Shown here piece by piece: positions 14,958-24,201 of a stretch of 60,360 nt of DNA. The stretch is from Gandjariella thermophila (GTDB taxonomy: Bacteria > Actinomycetota > Actinomycetes > Mycobacteriales > Pseudonocardiaceae). The DNA lies in the NCBI RefSeq assembly GCF_005405885.1, contig NZ_BJFL01000031.1:1-60360 (forward strand). Direction: 5' to 3'. A program made the position numbers and the translations under genes. The notes beneath the pieces were generated by a model. The model was not told the DNA's origin. It saw only the letters and a program-made list of their open reading frames with translations, and ran no database searches. The stretch's first letter is position 1, and the number at the start of each line of letters is the position of its first letter.

Positions 14958-16916
14958 GTGACCCTGCTGGAGTCCGTGCACGGCCCGGCCGACCTCAAAC
15001 GGATGGATCACGCCGAGCTGGCCCAGCTCGCCCAGGAGATCCGTACGTTCCTGGTTGACAAGGTTTCCCGTACCGGGGGCCACCTGGGCCCCAACCTCGG
15101 CGCCGTGGAGCTCACCCTGGCCGTGCACCGGGTCTTCGACTCCCCGCACGACGCCCTGGTGTTCGACACCGGCCACCAGAGTTATGTGCACAAGATCGTC
15201 ACCGGGCGCGCCGACGGGTTCGACCGGCTGCGCAAGAAGGACGGGCTCTCCGGCTACCCGTCCCGCAGCGAGAGCCCGCACGACTTGGTGGAGAACAGCC
15301 ACGCCTCCACCGCACTGTCCTATGCGGACGGTCTCGCCAAGGCGTTCCAGCTGAGCGGCGCGCGCCGGCACGTGGTCGCGGTGGTCGGCGACGGCGCGCT
15401 CACCGGCGGCATGTGCTGGGAGGCGTTGAACAACATCGCCGCCGACCAGACCCGTCCGGTGGTGATCGTGGTCAACGACAACGGTCGCTCCTACTCGCCG
15501 ACCATCGGTGGGCTCGCCGACCACCTGGCCGCGCTGCGGCTGCGCCCCGGTTACGAGCGGGCGCTGGAGAGCGGCAAGCGCGCCCTGCAGCAGACCCCGC
15601 TGGTCGGCAAGCCGCTCTACGCCGCGCTGCACGCCGCCAAGCGCGGGCTGAAGGACGCCCTGAGCCCGCAGATCCTGTTCGAGGATCTGGGCCTGAAGTA
15701 CCTCGGCCCGATCGACGGGCACGACATGCGCGCCCTGGAACAGGCCTTCCACCTGGCCAAGTCGTTCGGCGGGCCGGTGATCGTGCACGCGGTGACCCGC
15801 AAGGGCAACGGCTACGCCCCGGCCGAGAACGACGAGGCCGACCAGATGCACCAGGTCAAGGTGATCGACCCGGAGACCGGTCTGCCGATGGCGCCGGCGC
15901 CGCCGAGCTGGACCTCGGTGTTCTCCAGGGAGCTGGTGAAGATCGGTGGCGAGCGGGACGACGTGGTGGCGATCACCGCCGCCATGCCCGGCCCGACCGG
16001 GCTGGAGGCCTTCGCCAGGGCGTACCCGGGCCGGTGCTTCGACGTCGGCATCGCGGAGCAGCACGCGATGACCTCGGCCGCCGGCCTGGCCATGGGCGGT
16101 ATGCATCCGGTGGTCGCGGTCTACTCCACCTTCCTCAACCGGGCCTTCGACCAGTTGCTCATGGACGTCGCGCTGCACCGGCAGCCGGTCACCGTGGTGC
16201 TGGACCGGGCCGGTATCACCGGCGACGACGGGCCCAGCCACAACGGCATGTGGGACATGTCGATCCTCGGCGTGGTGCCCGGCCTGCGGCTGGCCGCGCC
16301 GCGGGACGCGGTGACGCTGCGCGAGGAGCTGCGCGAGGCGGTCGCCATCGACGACGGCCCCTCCGTGGTGCGTATCCCCAAGGGCGCCGTGGTGGACGAG
16401 GTGCCCGCGGTGGACCGCGTCGGCACCGTGGACGTGCTGCGCCGCCCCGCCGACGCGGAGGGCGCGGACGTGCTGCTGGTCGCCGTCGGCGCGTTCGGTG
16501 AGCTGGGCGTGGCCGCCGCGCAGCGGTTGGCCGACCAGGGCATCGGGGTGACCGTGGTGGACCCGCGCTGGGTCACCCCGGTTCCGCCGGAGCTGGTGGA
16601 ACTGGCCGCGCGGCACCGGCTGGTGGTCACCGTGGAGGACGGCGGCCGGCACGGCGGGTTCGGCTGGGCGCTGGCCGCCGCGCTGCGGGACGCCGACGTG
16701 GACGTGCCGCTGCGCGACCTCGGCGTGCCGCGGCGGTTCCTGGCGCACGCCTCGCGCGGCGAGGTGCTCGCCGACCTCGGCCTCACCGCCCAGGACGTGG
16801 CCCGCCGGGTCACCGAGTGGGCCGCGGACCGGCTCGGCGAGTCCGGCCCCACCCCGGCCACACCGTCCGCTGTGGACGGTCATGGCCAGCCGGTGGAGAA
16901 GGGCGAGACCACCTGA
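14958..16916 (+). CDS. dxs: 1-deoxy-D-xylulose-5-phosphate synthase
   Basis: Condenses pyruvate and glyceraldehyde 3-phosphate to DXP, the first step of the MEP isoprenoid pathway and a source of thiamine and pyridoxal precursors. The 652-residue, thiamine-diphosphate-dependent enzyme shows the ThDP motif [16 protein letters not shown] near 144, the NDN that binds magnesium, the catalytic glutamate in [12 protein letters not shown] near 366, and [15 protein letters not shown] near 415. Length matches the family. The GTG at 14958 has GAGGTGA upstream. The corresponding M. tuberculosis gene is Rv2682c (dxs1) in the same conserved region. The large reverse ORF over this gene is a shadow. Confidence 0.97.
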   Translation: MTLLESVHGPADLKRMDHAELAQLAQEIRTFLVDKVSRTGGHLGPNLGAVELTLAVHRVFDSPHDALVFDTGHQSYVHKIVTGRADGFDRLRKKDGLSGYPSRSESPHDLVENSHASTALSYADGLAKAFQLSGARRHVVAVVGDGALTGGMCWEALNNIAADQTRPVVIVVNDNGRSYSPTIGGLADHLAALRLRPGYERALESGKRALQQTPLVGKPLYAALHAAKRGLKDALSPQILFEDLGLKYLGPIDGHDMRALEQAFHLAKSFGGPVIVHAVTRKGNGYAPAENDEADQMHQVKVIDPETGLPMAPAPPSWTSVFSRELVKIGGERDDVVAITAAMPGPTGLEAFARAYPGRCFDVGIAEQHAMTSAAGLAMGGMHPVVAVYSTFLNRAFDQLLMDVALHRQPVTVVLDRAGITGDDGPSHNGMWDMSILGVVPGLRLAAPRDAVTLREELREAVAIDDGPSVVRIPKGAVVDEVPAVDRVGTVDVLRRPADAEGADVLLVAVGAFGELGVAAAQRLADQGIGVTVVDPRWVTPVPPELVELAARHRLVVTVEDGGRHGGFGWALAAALRDADVDVPLRDLGVPRRFLAHASRGEVLADLGLTAQDVARRVTEWAADRLGESGPTPATPSAVDGHGQPVEKGETT

Positions 16917-16982
16917 CCGCGCGTCCGCGGAACGCGACCAAATCGCTGGGGTGGTGACCGGCCGGCCGCTATCGTCTCTCCG

Positions 16983-17969
16983 GTGTCGCGGGAGAAGGTG
17001 CTGGTAACCGGCAGTTCCGGGCATCTCGGCGAGGCGCTGGTCCGGGTGCTGCGCGACCGGGGGCACGAGGTCGTCGGCCTTGACGTGCTCGACTCGCCGT
17101 ACACCACCGTGGTCGGTTCGATCGCCGACCGGTCCGTGGTGCGCCGCTGCCTCGCCGGGGTCGGCACGGTGCTGCACGCCGCGACCCTGCACAAACCGCA
17201 CGTGGTGTCGCACGACCGGCAGGCGTTTGTGGACACCAACGTCACCGGCACGCTGACCCTGCTGGAGGAGGCCGCTGCCGCCGGCGTCGGCGGTTTCGTG
17301 TTCACCAGCACGACCAGCGCCTTCGGGCACGCGCTCAGCCCGCCGCCGGGTGCCCCGGCGGCGTGGATCACCGAGGACGTCGCCGGAGTACCGAAGAACG
17401 TCTATGGCGTCACCAAGACCGCGGCCGAGGACCTGTGCCAGCTCGTGCACGCCGACCACGGCCTGCCCGTCGTGGTGCTGCGCACCTCCCGGTTCTTTCC
17501 CGAGCCCGACGACTCCGACGACGTGCGGGCCGCCTACGCCGACGCCAACGTCAAGGCCAACGAGTACCTCTACCGCCGCGTCGACATCGCGGACGTGGCC
17601 AGCGCCCACCTGCTCGCCATGTCCGCCGCGCCCGCGCTCGGCTTCGCCCGGTACGTCATCAGCGCGACCACCCCGTTCACCCGGGACGACCTCACCGCGC
17701 TCGGCGAGGACGCGCCCGCTGTGGTGCGCCGGCTCTTTCCGGCCTACGAGGCCGAGTACGCGCGGCGCGGCTGGCGGATGTTCCCCCGGATCGACCGGGT
17801 GTACGTGAACGCGCGCGCCCGGGCCGAACTGGGCTGGGCGCCGCGTTACGACTTCCGCTACGTGCTCGATTGCCTGGCCGCGGACGAGGACCCGCGCAGC
17901 CCGCTCGCCCGCGCCGTCGGCACCAAGGGCTACCACCCCGTCACCACCGGCGTCTACACGGTCCGCTGA
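16983..17969 (+). CDS. NAD(P)-dependent epimerase/dehydratase (extended SDR)
   Basis: A 328-residue extended short-chain dehydrogenase/reductase. The cofactor site is VTGSSGHLGEAL at 8-19; the catalytic pair is YGVTK near 143-147, with the serine in FTSTTSAFG near 110. A C-terminal half with FPRIDRVYVNARARAELGW fits nucleotide-sugar epimerases, but the substrate is not evident. The start is GTG 16983, 66 bp after dxs; there is no clear Shine-Dalgarno site, and the message may be leaderless or coupled to dxs transcription. No sugar-pathway genes flank it. Confidence 0.82.
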   Translation: MSREKVLVTGSSGHLGEALVRVLRDRGHEVVGLDVLDSPYTTVVGSIADRSVVRRCLAGVGTVLHAATLHKPHVVSHDRQAFVDTNVTGTLTLLEEAAAAGVGGFVFTSTTSAFGHALSPPPGAPAAWITEDVAGVPKNVYGVTKTAAEDLCQLVHADHGLPVVVLRTSRFFPEPDDSDDVRAAYADANVKANEYLYRRVDIADVASAHLLAMSAAPALGFARYVISATTPFTRDDLTALGEDAPAVVRRLFPAYEAEYARRGWRMFPRIDRVYVNARARAELGWAPRYDFRYVLDCLAADEDPRSPLARAVGTKGYHPVTTGVYTVR

Positions 17970-18034
17970 CGGGCCGATGAGTTCCGGTCCCGCGCCCGGT
18001 AAGTCCTACCGACGCCGAAGCGAAGGGGAGGACC

Positions 18035-18619
18035 ATGACACGGAACGGCACCATGCTGGATCTCGGGCCCGCGGCGGGGCAGCTCACGACCATGCTGGGC
18101 AACGTCACCGATGAGCACCTGCTCGCACCGACACCCTGTGCCGAGTACCGGGTGGCCGACCTGCTCGGCCATCTCATGGGACTGACGATGGCCTTCCGGT
18201 GGGCGGCGACCAGGTCGACCCCCACCGAGGAGGAGGGGCAGCCCGGGGTTTCGGCGGCCGGCCTGGACCCGGAGTGGCGTCACCGGCTGCCCGTGCGGCT
18301 CGACCTGCTGGTCGCCGCCTGGCGGGATCCGGCGGCCTGGACCGGGGTCACCGAGGTCGGCGGGGTGACGCTGCCGGGCACGACGGCCGGCGGGTTCGCC
18401 CTGAACGAGCTGGTGCTGCACGGCTGGGACCTGGCCCGTGCCACGGGCCAGCCGTTCCACTGCGATCCCGAGGTGGCCGAGGCGTCGCTGCGGTTCACCG
18501 CCGCCGTCGTCGAGCAGGGATTCCCCGCCTACGGGCCGCCCGTCGACGTGCCGGATGACGCTCCTGTGGTGCACCGCCTGCTCGCCCTCGCCGGCCGCGA
18601 CCCGGACTGGGCGGCGTAA
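18035..18619 (+). CDS. TIGR03086-family metal-binding protein (DinB/MDMPI fold)
   Basis: A 194-residue four-helix protein related to mycothiol-dependent maleylpyruvate isomerase and DinB. The N-terminal motif TPCAEYRVADLLGHL at about 33-47 contains the first metal-site His, and the second lies in LNELVLHGWDLARATG near 130. Members bind a divalent metal and many use mycothiol as thiol partner; the substrate is unknown here. The ATG at 18035 has GAAGGGGAGG just upstream. It stands alone between the epimerase and a two-component operon. A degraded relative lies at 14623. Confidence 0.8.
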   Translation: MTRNGTMLDLGPAAGQLTTMLGNVTDEHLLAPTPCAEYRVADLLGHLMGLTMAFRWAATRSTPTEEEGQPGVSAAGLDPEWRHRLPVRLDLLVAAWRDPAAWTGVTEVGGVTLPGTTAGGFALNELVLHGWDLARATGQPFHCDPEVAEASLRFTAAVVEQGFPAYGPPVDVPDDAPVVHRLLALAGRDPDWAA

Positions 18620-18726
18620 CCGGTACCAGCCCGGACCACGTCCCGGGTCGGTGATCCTTGCCGTGGCTCACGGACGCGCGCGACCTGCACCGTCCACACG
18701 GGGCGGTGCTATGGCACGGTGGAGGC

Positions 18727-19437
18727 GTGCGCATCCTGGTGGTTGAAGACGAACAGCCGCTCGCCGAAGCGATCGCCCGCGGCCTGCGGCGCGAGGGCAT
18801 GGCCGTGGACATCTCCCTGGACGGGGACTCCGGCCACGAGAAGGCGATGGTCACCCGGTACGACGTGGTGGTGCTCGACCGTGACGTGCCCGGCATGTCC
18901 GGGGACGAGCTGTGCCGGGAGATCGTCAGCTCCGGTGCGCTCACCCGAGTGATCATGCTCACGGCCAGCGGCGCGGTCGAGGACCGGGTCGAGGGGCTGT
19001 CCCTGGGCGCCGACGACTATCTGGCCAAGCCCTTCGCCTTCCCCGAGCTGGTGGCCCGGGTCCGGGCGCTGGCCCGGCGGGCGACCCCGGCCACGCCGCC
19101 CGTGCTGGTCGCCGGTGACGTCGAGCTGGACCCGGCCAAGCGGACGGTGACCAGGGCCGGCCGCCCGATCGAGCTGACCCGCAAGGAGTTCGGCGTGCTG
19201 GAGGTGCTGCTGTCCGCCGCCGGCTCCGTGGTCAGCAGCGAGGAGCTGCTGGAGCGGGTGTGGGACGAGAACGCCGACCCGTTCACCACCACGGTCCGAG
19301 TGACCGTGATGACGCTGCGCAAGAAGCTCGGCGAGCCCGGCATCATCGAGACGGTGGTCGGCTCCGGCTACCGGGTGCCCAGCGCGGGCGACGGCGCCGC
19401 GGCGGCCCGCACCGGGGTTGACGCTGCGGAGGGCTGA
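18727..19437 (+). CDS. OmpR-family response regulator
   Basis: A 236-residue two-component regulator. Its receiver domain at 1-115 has the acidic pocket (VVEDE), the phospho-acceptor Asp in VVVLDRDVPG near 51, the conserved Thr in IMLTAS and the Lys in DDYLAKPFA near 101. A winged-helix Trans_reg_C domain follows from about 130 (ELTRKEFGVLEVLL, VSSEELLERVWDE, VGSGYRVP). The GTG at 18727 overlaps the GTGGAGGC ribosome site region and gives the standard N-terminus. The histidine kinase gene starts 1 bp after its stop, so the two form a cognate pair; the target genes are unknown. Confidence 0.92.
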   Translation: MRILVVEDEQPLAEAIARGLRREGMAVDISLDGDSGHEKAMVTRYDVVVLDRDVPGMSGDELCREIVSSGALTRVIMLTASGAVEDRVEGLSLGADDYLAKPFAFPELVARVRALARRATPATPPVLVAGDVELDPAKRTVTRAGRPIELTRKEFGVLEVLLSAAGSVVSSEELLERVWDENADPFTTTVRVTVMTLRKKLGEPGIIETVVGSGYRVPSAGDGAAAARTGVDAAEG

Positions 19438-19438
19438 C

Positions 19439-20578
19439 ATGCGTGCCGGGGTGCGCACGCGGCGCGGCCCCGGGCTGCGTGCTCGGATCACCCTGCTGGC
19501 CACCGGGCTGGTCGCCGCGGTCAGCGGCCTGCTGCTCTGGCTGGGCTGGCTGCTGGTGGGCCGGGTGGTCGGCGCGGTCCCGCAGCTTCCGGCCGGCGCC
19601 ACGGTCCGGGTGCGCGGCGTGGACGTCGACGCCGGCCAACTCGGCGCCGCGCTCCGGGACGGCGCACGGGCCCAGGTGCTCCAGGCCGGGTCGATCGCGT
19701 TCCTGTGCGTCGTGGCCGCGGCCGCGATCCTGGCCTGGACCATCACCGGCCGGGTGCTGCGGCCGCTGCACGAGGTCACCGGCACCGCGCGCCAGCTGTC
19801 CGCGGAGTCCCTGGACGAGCGGCTCAACCTGGGCGGTCCCCGCGACGAGGTCGCCGAGCTGGCCGACACCTTCGACGGGATGCTGGACCGGTTGCAGGCC
19901 GCGTTCGACGCGCAGCGCCGGTTCGTCGCCAACGCCAGCCACGAGCTGCGCACCCCGCTGTCGGTGATCCGCACCGAGCTGGAGGTCACCCTCAGCGATC
20001 CCACCGCGGACGTGGCCGAGCTGCGGCGCATGGCCGAGGTGGTGCGCTCGGCGGCGTCCCGGGCCGAGCGGCTGGTCGGCGCGCTGCTGCTGCTCGCCCG
20101 CACCGACGGTGCCGGCCTGGGCGTCCGTGAGCCGGTGGACCTCTCCAACGTGGTGACCACCGCCTGGCAGGCGGTCCGGGCCGAGGCGAAGGACCGCAAG
20201 GTGCGGGTGTCCCTGCACACCAAACCGGCGCCCGCGGTGGGCGATCCCGCGTTGCTGGAGCGGGTGGCCGGGAATCTGCTGGAGAACGCCGTGCGGCACA
20301 ACGTGGACGGCGGCTGGATCGAGGTGGACACCGACAGCGGTCCGGAATGGACGGAGCTGCGGGTCAGCTCCTCGGGCACGGAGGTCGGCGCGGAGCGGGT
20401 GGCCGACCTGTTTGAACCCTTCCGCCGGGGGGCGGCGGACCGCACCGCCCGCGGCGGCTCCGGTCTGGGCCTGTCCATCGTCCGCGCGGTGGTCGTCGCG
20501 CACGGCGGCTGGGTGCACGCCACTCCCGTCCCCGGCGGCGGCCTCACCGTCACCGTCCAACTCCCCGCCGCCCCCTGA
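19439..20578 (+). CDS. Sensor histidine kinase (HAMP-HisKA-HATPase)
   Basis: A 379-residue membrane kinase paired with the upstream regulator. Two hydrophobic segments at about 15-40 and 80-100 enclose a short extracytoplasmic loop; HAMP follows (RPLHEVTGTARQLSAESLDE), then the HisKA dimerisation helix with phospho-His in NASHELRTPLSVIRTELE near 167, then the ATPase domain with N box NLLENAVRHN and G boxes GGSGLGLSIVRAVV. The extracytoplasmic loop of only about 35 residues suggests sensing in or near the membrane rather than a soluble ligand. The ATG at 19439 is 1 bp after the regulator stop. Confidence 0.92.
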   Translation: MRAGVRTRRGPGLRARITLLATGLVAAVSGLLLWLGWLLVGRVVGAVPQLPAGATVRVRGVDVDAGQLGAALRDGARAQVLQAGSIAFLCVVAAAAILAWTITGRVLRPLHEVTGTARQLSAESLDERLNLGGPRDEVAELADTFDGMLDRLQAAFDAQRRFVANASHELRTPLSVIRTELEVTLSDPTADVAELRRMAEVVRSAASRAERLVGALLLLARTDGAGLGVREPVDLSNVVTTAWQAVRAEAKDRKVRVSLHTKPAPAVGDPALLERVAGNLLENAVRHNVDGGWIEVDTDSGPEWTELRVSSSGTEVGAERVADLFEPFRRGAADRTARGGSGLGLSIVRAVVVAHGGWVHATPVPGGGLTVTVQLPAAP

Positions 20579-20605
20579 ACGGCGCCGGGCGGCCGCCACC
20601 TCGCC

Positions 20606-20860
20606 TTACCCGGCGCTCGCCGCGGCGGCCCGGGTACGCGCGGCCACCCATGCGCCCAGCAGTGGACCGGACACCAGCGAAGGGAGCGTGTACGCGGTGA
20701 CCACGGCGCCGGCCAGCAGGCTGCTGCCGGTGCGGTCCAGGACGAGCAGCACCACGGCACCGCCGACCGTCTCGTCGGCCACCCTGGCCAACGTCGCCGC
20801 GGCCAGGTACGCCAGCACCGGGCGCCGCGACACCCGAGCGGCGGCGGGGGCATCGGTCAC
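20606..20860 (-). pseudogene. Truncated N-terminal fragment of an MFS transporter
   Basis: An 84-codon reverse ORF reads like the first two transmembrane helices of a major facilitator transporter (VLAYLAAATLARVADETVGG, then VVLLVLDRTGSSLLAGAVV and TAYTLPSLVSGPLLGAWV). The family needs about 400 residues. It ends 28 bp from the convergent kinase stop, and neither other frame continues the homology, so most of the gene was probably deleted. The rest of the 20579-21041 gap holds nothing else recognisable. Confidence 0.65.
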
Positions 20861-21041
20861 CGAGAGCGCTCCAATGTCCGGGAGCTAGCCCGCCTCCGGC
20901 CGCCACTCAGCCGAATATGCCGGCGCGACGACCGGCCGCCGCCCTCCGCCACGGCCCACCGCCCGGACGGCCGGCCCGAAGCGGCCGGGCTTGCGCGACC
21001 CGGGGTGGCGACGCGGACGGCGGCGCATACGCTGTCCTCCC

Positions 21042-23066
21042 GTGTCGAAGGTCGCTACCGCCGCCAAGCGGCTGTTGGTGGGTAGGCCGTTCCGCAGTGA
21101 CCGGCTCGGCCACACCCTGCTGCCCAAGGCCATCGCGCTGCCGGTGTTCGCGTCCGATGCGCTGTCCTCCGTCGCGTACGCGCCGGAGGAGGTCTTCCGC
21201 ACGCTGAGCGTCGCGGGTCTCTCCGCCTACAGCTTCTCCCCGTGGGTCGGTGGCGCGGTTGCCCTGGTGATGCTGGTGGTGGTCGCGTCCTACCGGCAGA
21301 ACGTGCACGCCTACCCGTCCGGCGGCGGCGACTACGAGGTGGCCACCACCAACCTCGGCCAGTGGTTCGGGCTCACCGTGGGCAGCGCACTGATGGTGGA
21401 CTACGTGCTCACCGTGGCCGTGTCCACCTCGTCGGGCATCGCCAACATCGGCTCCGCGATCCCGTTCATCGGCCGTAACGAGCTGCTGTTCTGCCTGCTC
21501 GTGGTGGGGCTGCTGACCGTGATGAACCTGCGCGGTGTGCGCGAGTCGGGTACCGCGTTCGCGATCCCCACCTACGGCTTCATGGCCGGCGTGTTCGGCA
21601 TGGTCGCCTGGGGTGTGGTGCGCCTCGGCGCGGGCGCCGACCTGCACGCGGAGAGCGCCGCGTACCAGCTACGTGGTGAAGGCTCCGTGGTCGGGCTGGG
21701 CTTCGCCTTCCTACTGCTGCGCACGTTCTCCTCCGGGTGCGCCGCGCTGACCGGGGTGGAGGCGATCAGTAACGGCGTGCCCGCCTTCCGCAAGCCCAAG
21801 TCGCGCAACGCCGCGACCACGCTGCTGATGATGGGGTTGATCGCGGTGTCCATGCTGATGGGCATCATCGGCCTGGCCATCGCCACCGACGTGCACTTCG
21901 CCGACGACCCGGCCACCCAGCTCGTCGGCGCCCCGGCCGACTACCAGCAGAAGACGATCCTCGCGCAGATCGCGCAGGCGGTGTTCAGCAACTTCCCGCC
22001 CGGCTTCTACTACGTCTCCTTCGTCACCGGAATCATCCTGGTACTGGCGGCGAACACCGCGTTCAACGGCTTTCCGGTGCTCGGCTCGATCCTGGCGCAG
22101 AACCGCTACCTGCCCCGCCAGCTCTACACCCGTGGCGACCGGCTGGCCTACTCCAACGGCATCCTGTTCCTCGCGGTGTTCGCCACCGTGCTGATCGTCG
22201 CCTTCGACGCGGACGCCACCAAGCTGATCCAGCTCTACATCGTCGGCGTGTTCGTCTCCTTCACCTGCAGCCAGGCCGGCATGATCCGGCACTGGAACCG
22301 GTTGCTGCGCACCGAGACCGACCGCGCGGCACGCCGGCGGATGCGCCGCTCGCAGACCATCAACGCGATCGGCCTGTCCTGCACCGGTGTGGTGCTGGTG
22401 ATCGTGGTGGTCACCAAGTTCGCCGCCGGCGCGTGGATCGCGATCGCCGCGATGGCCGCGATCTTCCTGCTGATGAGCGCGATCCGGCGGCACTACGACG
22501 GAGTCGCCCTGGAACTGCAGCACGGCGAGCGGGACGCCGTGCTGCCGGCCCGCAACCACGCCATCGTGCTGGTCTCCCAGCTCCACCTGCCCACCGTGCG
22601 CGCCCTGGCCTATGCCAAGGCGATCCGGCCGGACCGGCTGGAGGCGGTGACCGTGAACGTGGACGACGCCGGCACCCGGGAGCTGATGCGCCGCTGGGAG
22701 GAGGAGAACATCAGCGTCCCGCTGCGGGTGGTCGAGTCGCCCTACCGCGAGATCACCCGGCCGGTGCTGGAGTACGTCCGCCGGGTGCGCACCGACAACC
22801 CGCGGGACGTGGTCACCGTGTTCATCCCGGAGTACGTGGTGGGCCACTGGTGGGAGCACCTGCTGCACAACCAGAGCGCGCTACGGTTGAAGACCCGGCT
22901 GCTGTTCCAGCCGGGCGTGATGGTGACCAGCGTGCCGTGGCAGCTCACCTCGTCCCGGCGGGCCTGGGAGCGGGCGAAGCGCCGGCAGCTCGCCACCGCG
23001 CCCGGCTCGGTCCGGCGTGGCCTGTCCGAGGGCCCCGCCAGGACCGGTCCCGCCGCCGGCTCCTGA
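21042..23066 (+). CDS. APC-family permease (KimA-like, probable K+ or amino-acid transporter)
   Basis: A 674-residue integral membrane protein with about 12 hydrophobic segments up to residue 490 and a cytosolic C-terminal domain of about 180 residues. Motifs include DALSSVAYAPEEVF near 32, YPSGGGDYEVATTNLG, TGVEAISNGVPAF and GFPVLGSILAQNRYLPRQL. This layout matches Rv2690c and the KimA high-affinity potassium importers, in which the C-terminal domain is regulatory. In M. tuberculosis the gene lies next to ceoB/ceoC; here it is 8 kb away, but the link to potassium remains attractive. The GTG at 21042 gives the family N-terminus (VSKVATAAKRLLVGRP). Confidence 0.82.
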   Translation: MSKVATAAKRLLVGRPFRSDRLGHTLLPKAIALPVFASDALSSVAYAPEEVFRTLSVAGLSAYSFSPWVGGAVALVMLVVVASYRQNVHAYPSGGGDYEVATTNLGQWFGLTVGSALMVDYVLTVAVSTSSGIANIGSAIPFIGRNELLFCLLVVGLLTVMNLRGVRESGTAFAIPTYGFMAGVFGMVAWGVVRLGAGADLHAESAAYQLRGEGSVVGLGFAFLLLRTFSSGCAALTGVEAISNGVPAFRKPKSRNAATTLLMMGLIAVSMLMGIIGLAIATDVHFADDPATQLVGAPADYQQKTILAQIAQAVFSNFPPGFYYVSFVTGIILVLAANTAFNGFPVLGSILAQNRYLPRQLYTRGDRLAYSNGILFLAVFATVLIVAFDADATKLIQLYIVGVFVSFTCSQAGMIRHWNRLLRTETDRAARRRMRRSQTINAIGLSCTGVVLVIVVVTKFAAGAWIAIAAMAAIFLLMSAIRRHYDGVALELQHGERDAVLPARNHAIVLVSQLHLPTVRALAYAKAIRPDRLEAVTVNVDDAGTRELMRRWEEENISVPLRVVESPYREITRPVLEYVRRVRTDNPRDVVTVFIPEYVVGHWWEHLLHNQSALRLKTRLLFQPGVMVTSVPWQLTSSRRAWERAKRRQLATAPGSVRRGLSEGPARTGPAAGS

Positions 23067-23122
23067 GGGCATCTCCCCGAGCCGGTTGACCTCCAGCGCG
23101 GTGCAGGCCGCACGCTGCCCGG

Positions 23123-23890
23123 GTGGATCCCGAGATGGTGAACGCGTACCTGGCCCGGATCGGCGCCCGGCGGCCGGCCGCACCGACCCCCGAGGCGCTC
23201 GCCGACCTGCACGAGCGCCATCTGCTGGCGGTGCCGTTCGAGAACCTGAGCGTGCACCTTGGCGAGCGGGTGGTGCTGTCCGAGGACGCGCTGGTCGACA
23301 AGATCGTGCGGCGGCGCCGCGGCGGCTTCTGCTACGAGCTCAACGGTGCGTTCGCCGCGCTGCTGCGGGCGCTCGGCTACCGTGTCACCCTGCTGGCCGG
23401 CCGGGTGTTCGACGAGCACGGCCGGCTCGGCCCGCCGTACGACCACCTGGCGCTGCGGGTGGACGCGGGCGAGCCGCTGCTGGTGGATGTCGGTTTCGGC
23501 CAGCACACCCGGCGACCGCTGCGCCTGGACGAGCCCGTCGACCAGCGTGACCCGGACGGCGTGTTCCGCATCGTGCCGGCCGCGGAGGGCGATGTCGACG
23601 TGCTGCGCGCCGGAGAGCCGCAGTACCGGCTGGAGACCCGGGCCCGGACGCTCGCCGACTTCACGGCCACGTGCTGGTGGCACCAGACCTCGCCGCACTC
23701 TTACTTCACCCGCTCGCTGGTCTGCTCGATGCCCACCGCGACCGGGCGGATCACGCTCAGCGGCAACCGGCTGATCCGCACCCGCGACGGCCGCAGGGCG
23801 GAGCAGGTGCTGGATACCGACGCCGCCGTGCTCGCCGCTTACCGCCGCCACTTCGGCCTGCACCTCGACCGCGTGCCGGCCGTCTCCTGA
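23123..23890 (+). CDS. nat: Arylamine N-acetyltransferase
   Basis: A 255-residue NAT enzyme that transfers an acetyl group from acetyl-CoA to arylamines, hydrazines and in actinobacteria perhaps to other acyl intermediates. The Cys-His-Asp triad is visible: Cys70 in RRGGFCYELNG, His108 in YDHLALRV and Asp122 in LLVDVGFG. The VPFENLSVHLGE segment near 37-48 is also typical. The start is GTG 23123. Some actinobacterial NAT homologues act as amide synthases in antibiotic clusters, but no such cluster is here, so a stand-alone acetyltransferase is more likely. Confidence 0.93.
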   Translation: MDPEMVNAYLARIGARRPAAPTPEALADLHERHLLAVPFENLSVHLGERVVLSEDALVDKIVRRRRGGFCYELNGAFAALLRALGYRVTLLAGRVFDEHGRLGPPYDHLALRVDAGEPLLVDVGFGQHTRRPLRLDEPVDQRDPDGVFRIVPAAEGDVDVLRAGEPQYRLETRARTLADFTATCWWHQTSPHSYFTRSLVCSMPTATGRITLSGNRLIRTRDGRRAEQVLDTDAAVLAAYRRHFGLHLDRVPAVS

Positions 23891-23910
23891 CCGGGCGGCC
23901 AACCGCGCCG

Positions 23911-24103
23911 GTTTGCCCGCCGGCACGTCGTCGGGAAGCAGCCGGAACGCGTCGTGCCGGGTAAGCGGGCGGATCATGCGGAAGTGCTTCGGGTCCAGGG
24001 TGGCGATGTCCGGAACTCGCGAGCGAGAACCGGGTTCATCGCGTCGGCGAGCCCGACAGCCGGATACTCGTCGAGCAGCGCTCGGGCGGTCGGCAGGTGC
24101 GGC
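23911..24103 (-). pseudogene. Frameshifted remnant of a VapC-type PIN-domain toxin gene
   Basis: Read on the minus strand, one frame gives ARALLDEYPAVGLADAMN and VLAREF, and the next frame gives VPDIATLDPKHFRMIRPLT followed by RHDAFRLLPDD. Joined, they make a PIN-domain C-terminus with the acidic GLADA and ATLD positions. A frame change near 24010-24020 is needed, the N-terminal half is missing and the C-terminal stop is lost. No antitoxin was seen. The piece lies between nat and the fadB terminator. Confidence 0.7.
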
Positions 24104-24130
24104 GCCCGGCTCGAACAGCGCATGCGAGAC

Positions 24131-24169
24131 GAGGGCCGGATCCCCGGGGAACGGGGGGACCCGGCCCTC
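24131..24169 (-). terminator. Hairpin terminator downstream of fadB
   Basis: GAGGGCCGG plus TCCCC (24131-24145) pairs with GGGGA plus CCGGCCCTC (24155-24169), with one A-C mismatch and a 9-nt loop. It begins 33 bp beyond the fadB stop. No T-run follows, which is common for actinobacterial terminators. Confidence 0.72.
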
Positions 24170-24201
24170 GCCCTACCTGCCGCGGGAGGGCGGCAAGACA
24201 C

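Noticed and set aside
14925-17936. A reverse ORF of 1003 codons covering dxs and the epimerase gene
   Set aside because: It is the antisense shadow of two genes with clear motifs; its product is low-complexity His/Val/Gly-rich sequence with no family features.
19343-20853. Large reverse ORFs opposite the histidine kinase
   Set aside because: Shadows of the HK gene; composition is Arg/Pro/Ser-rich and no domain appears.
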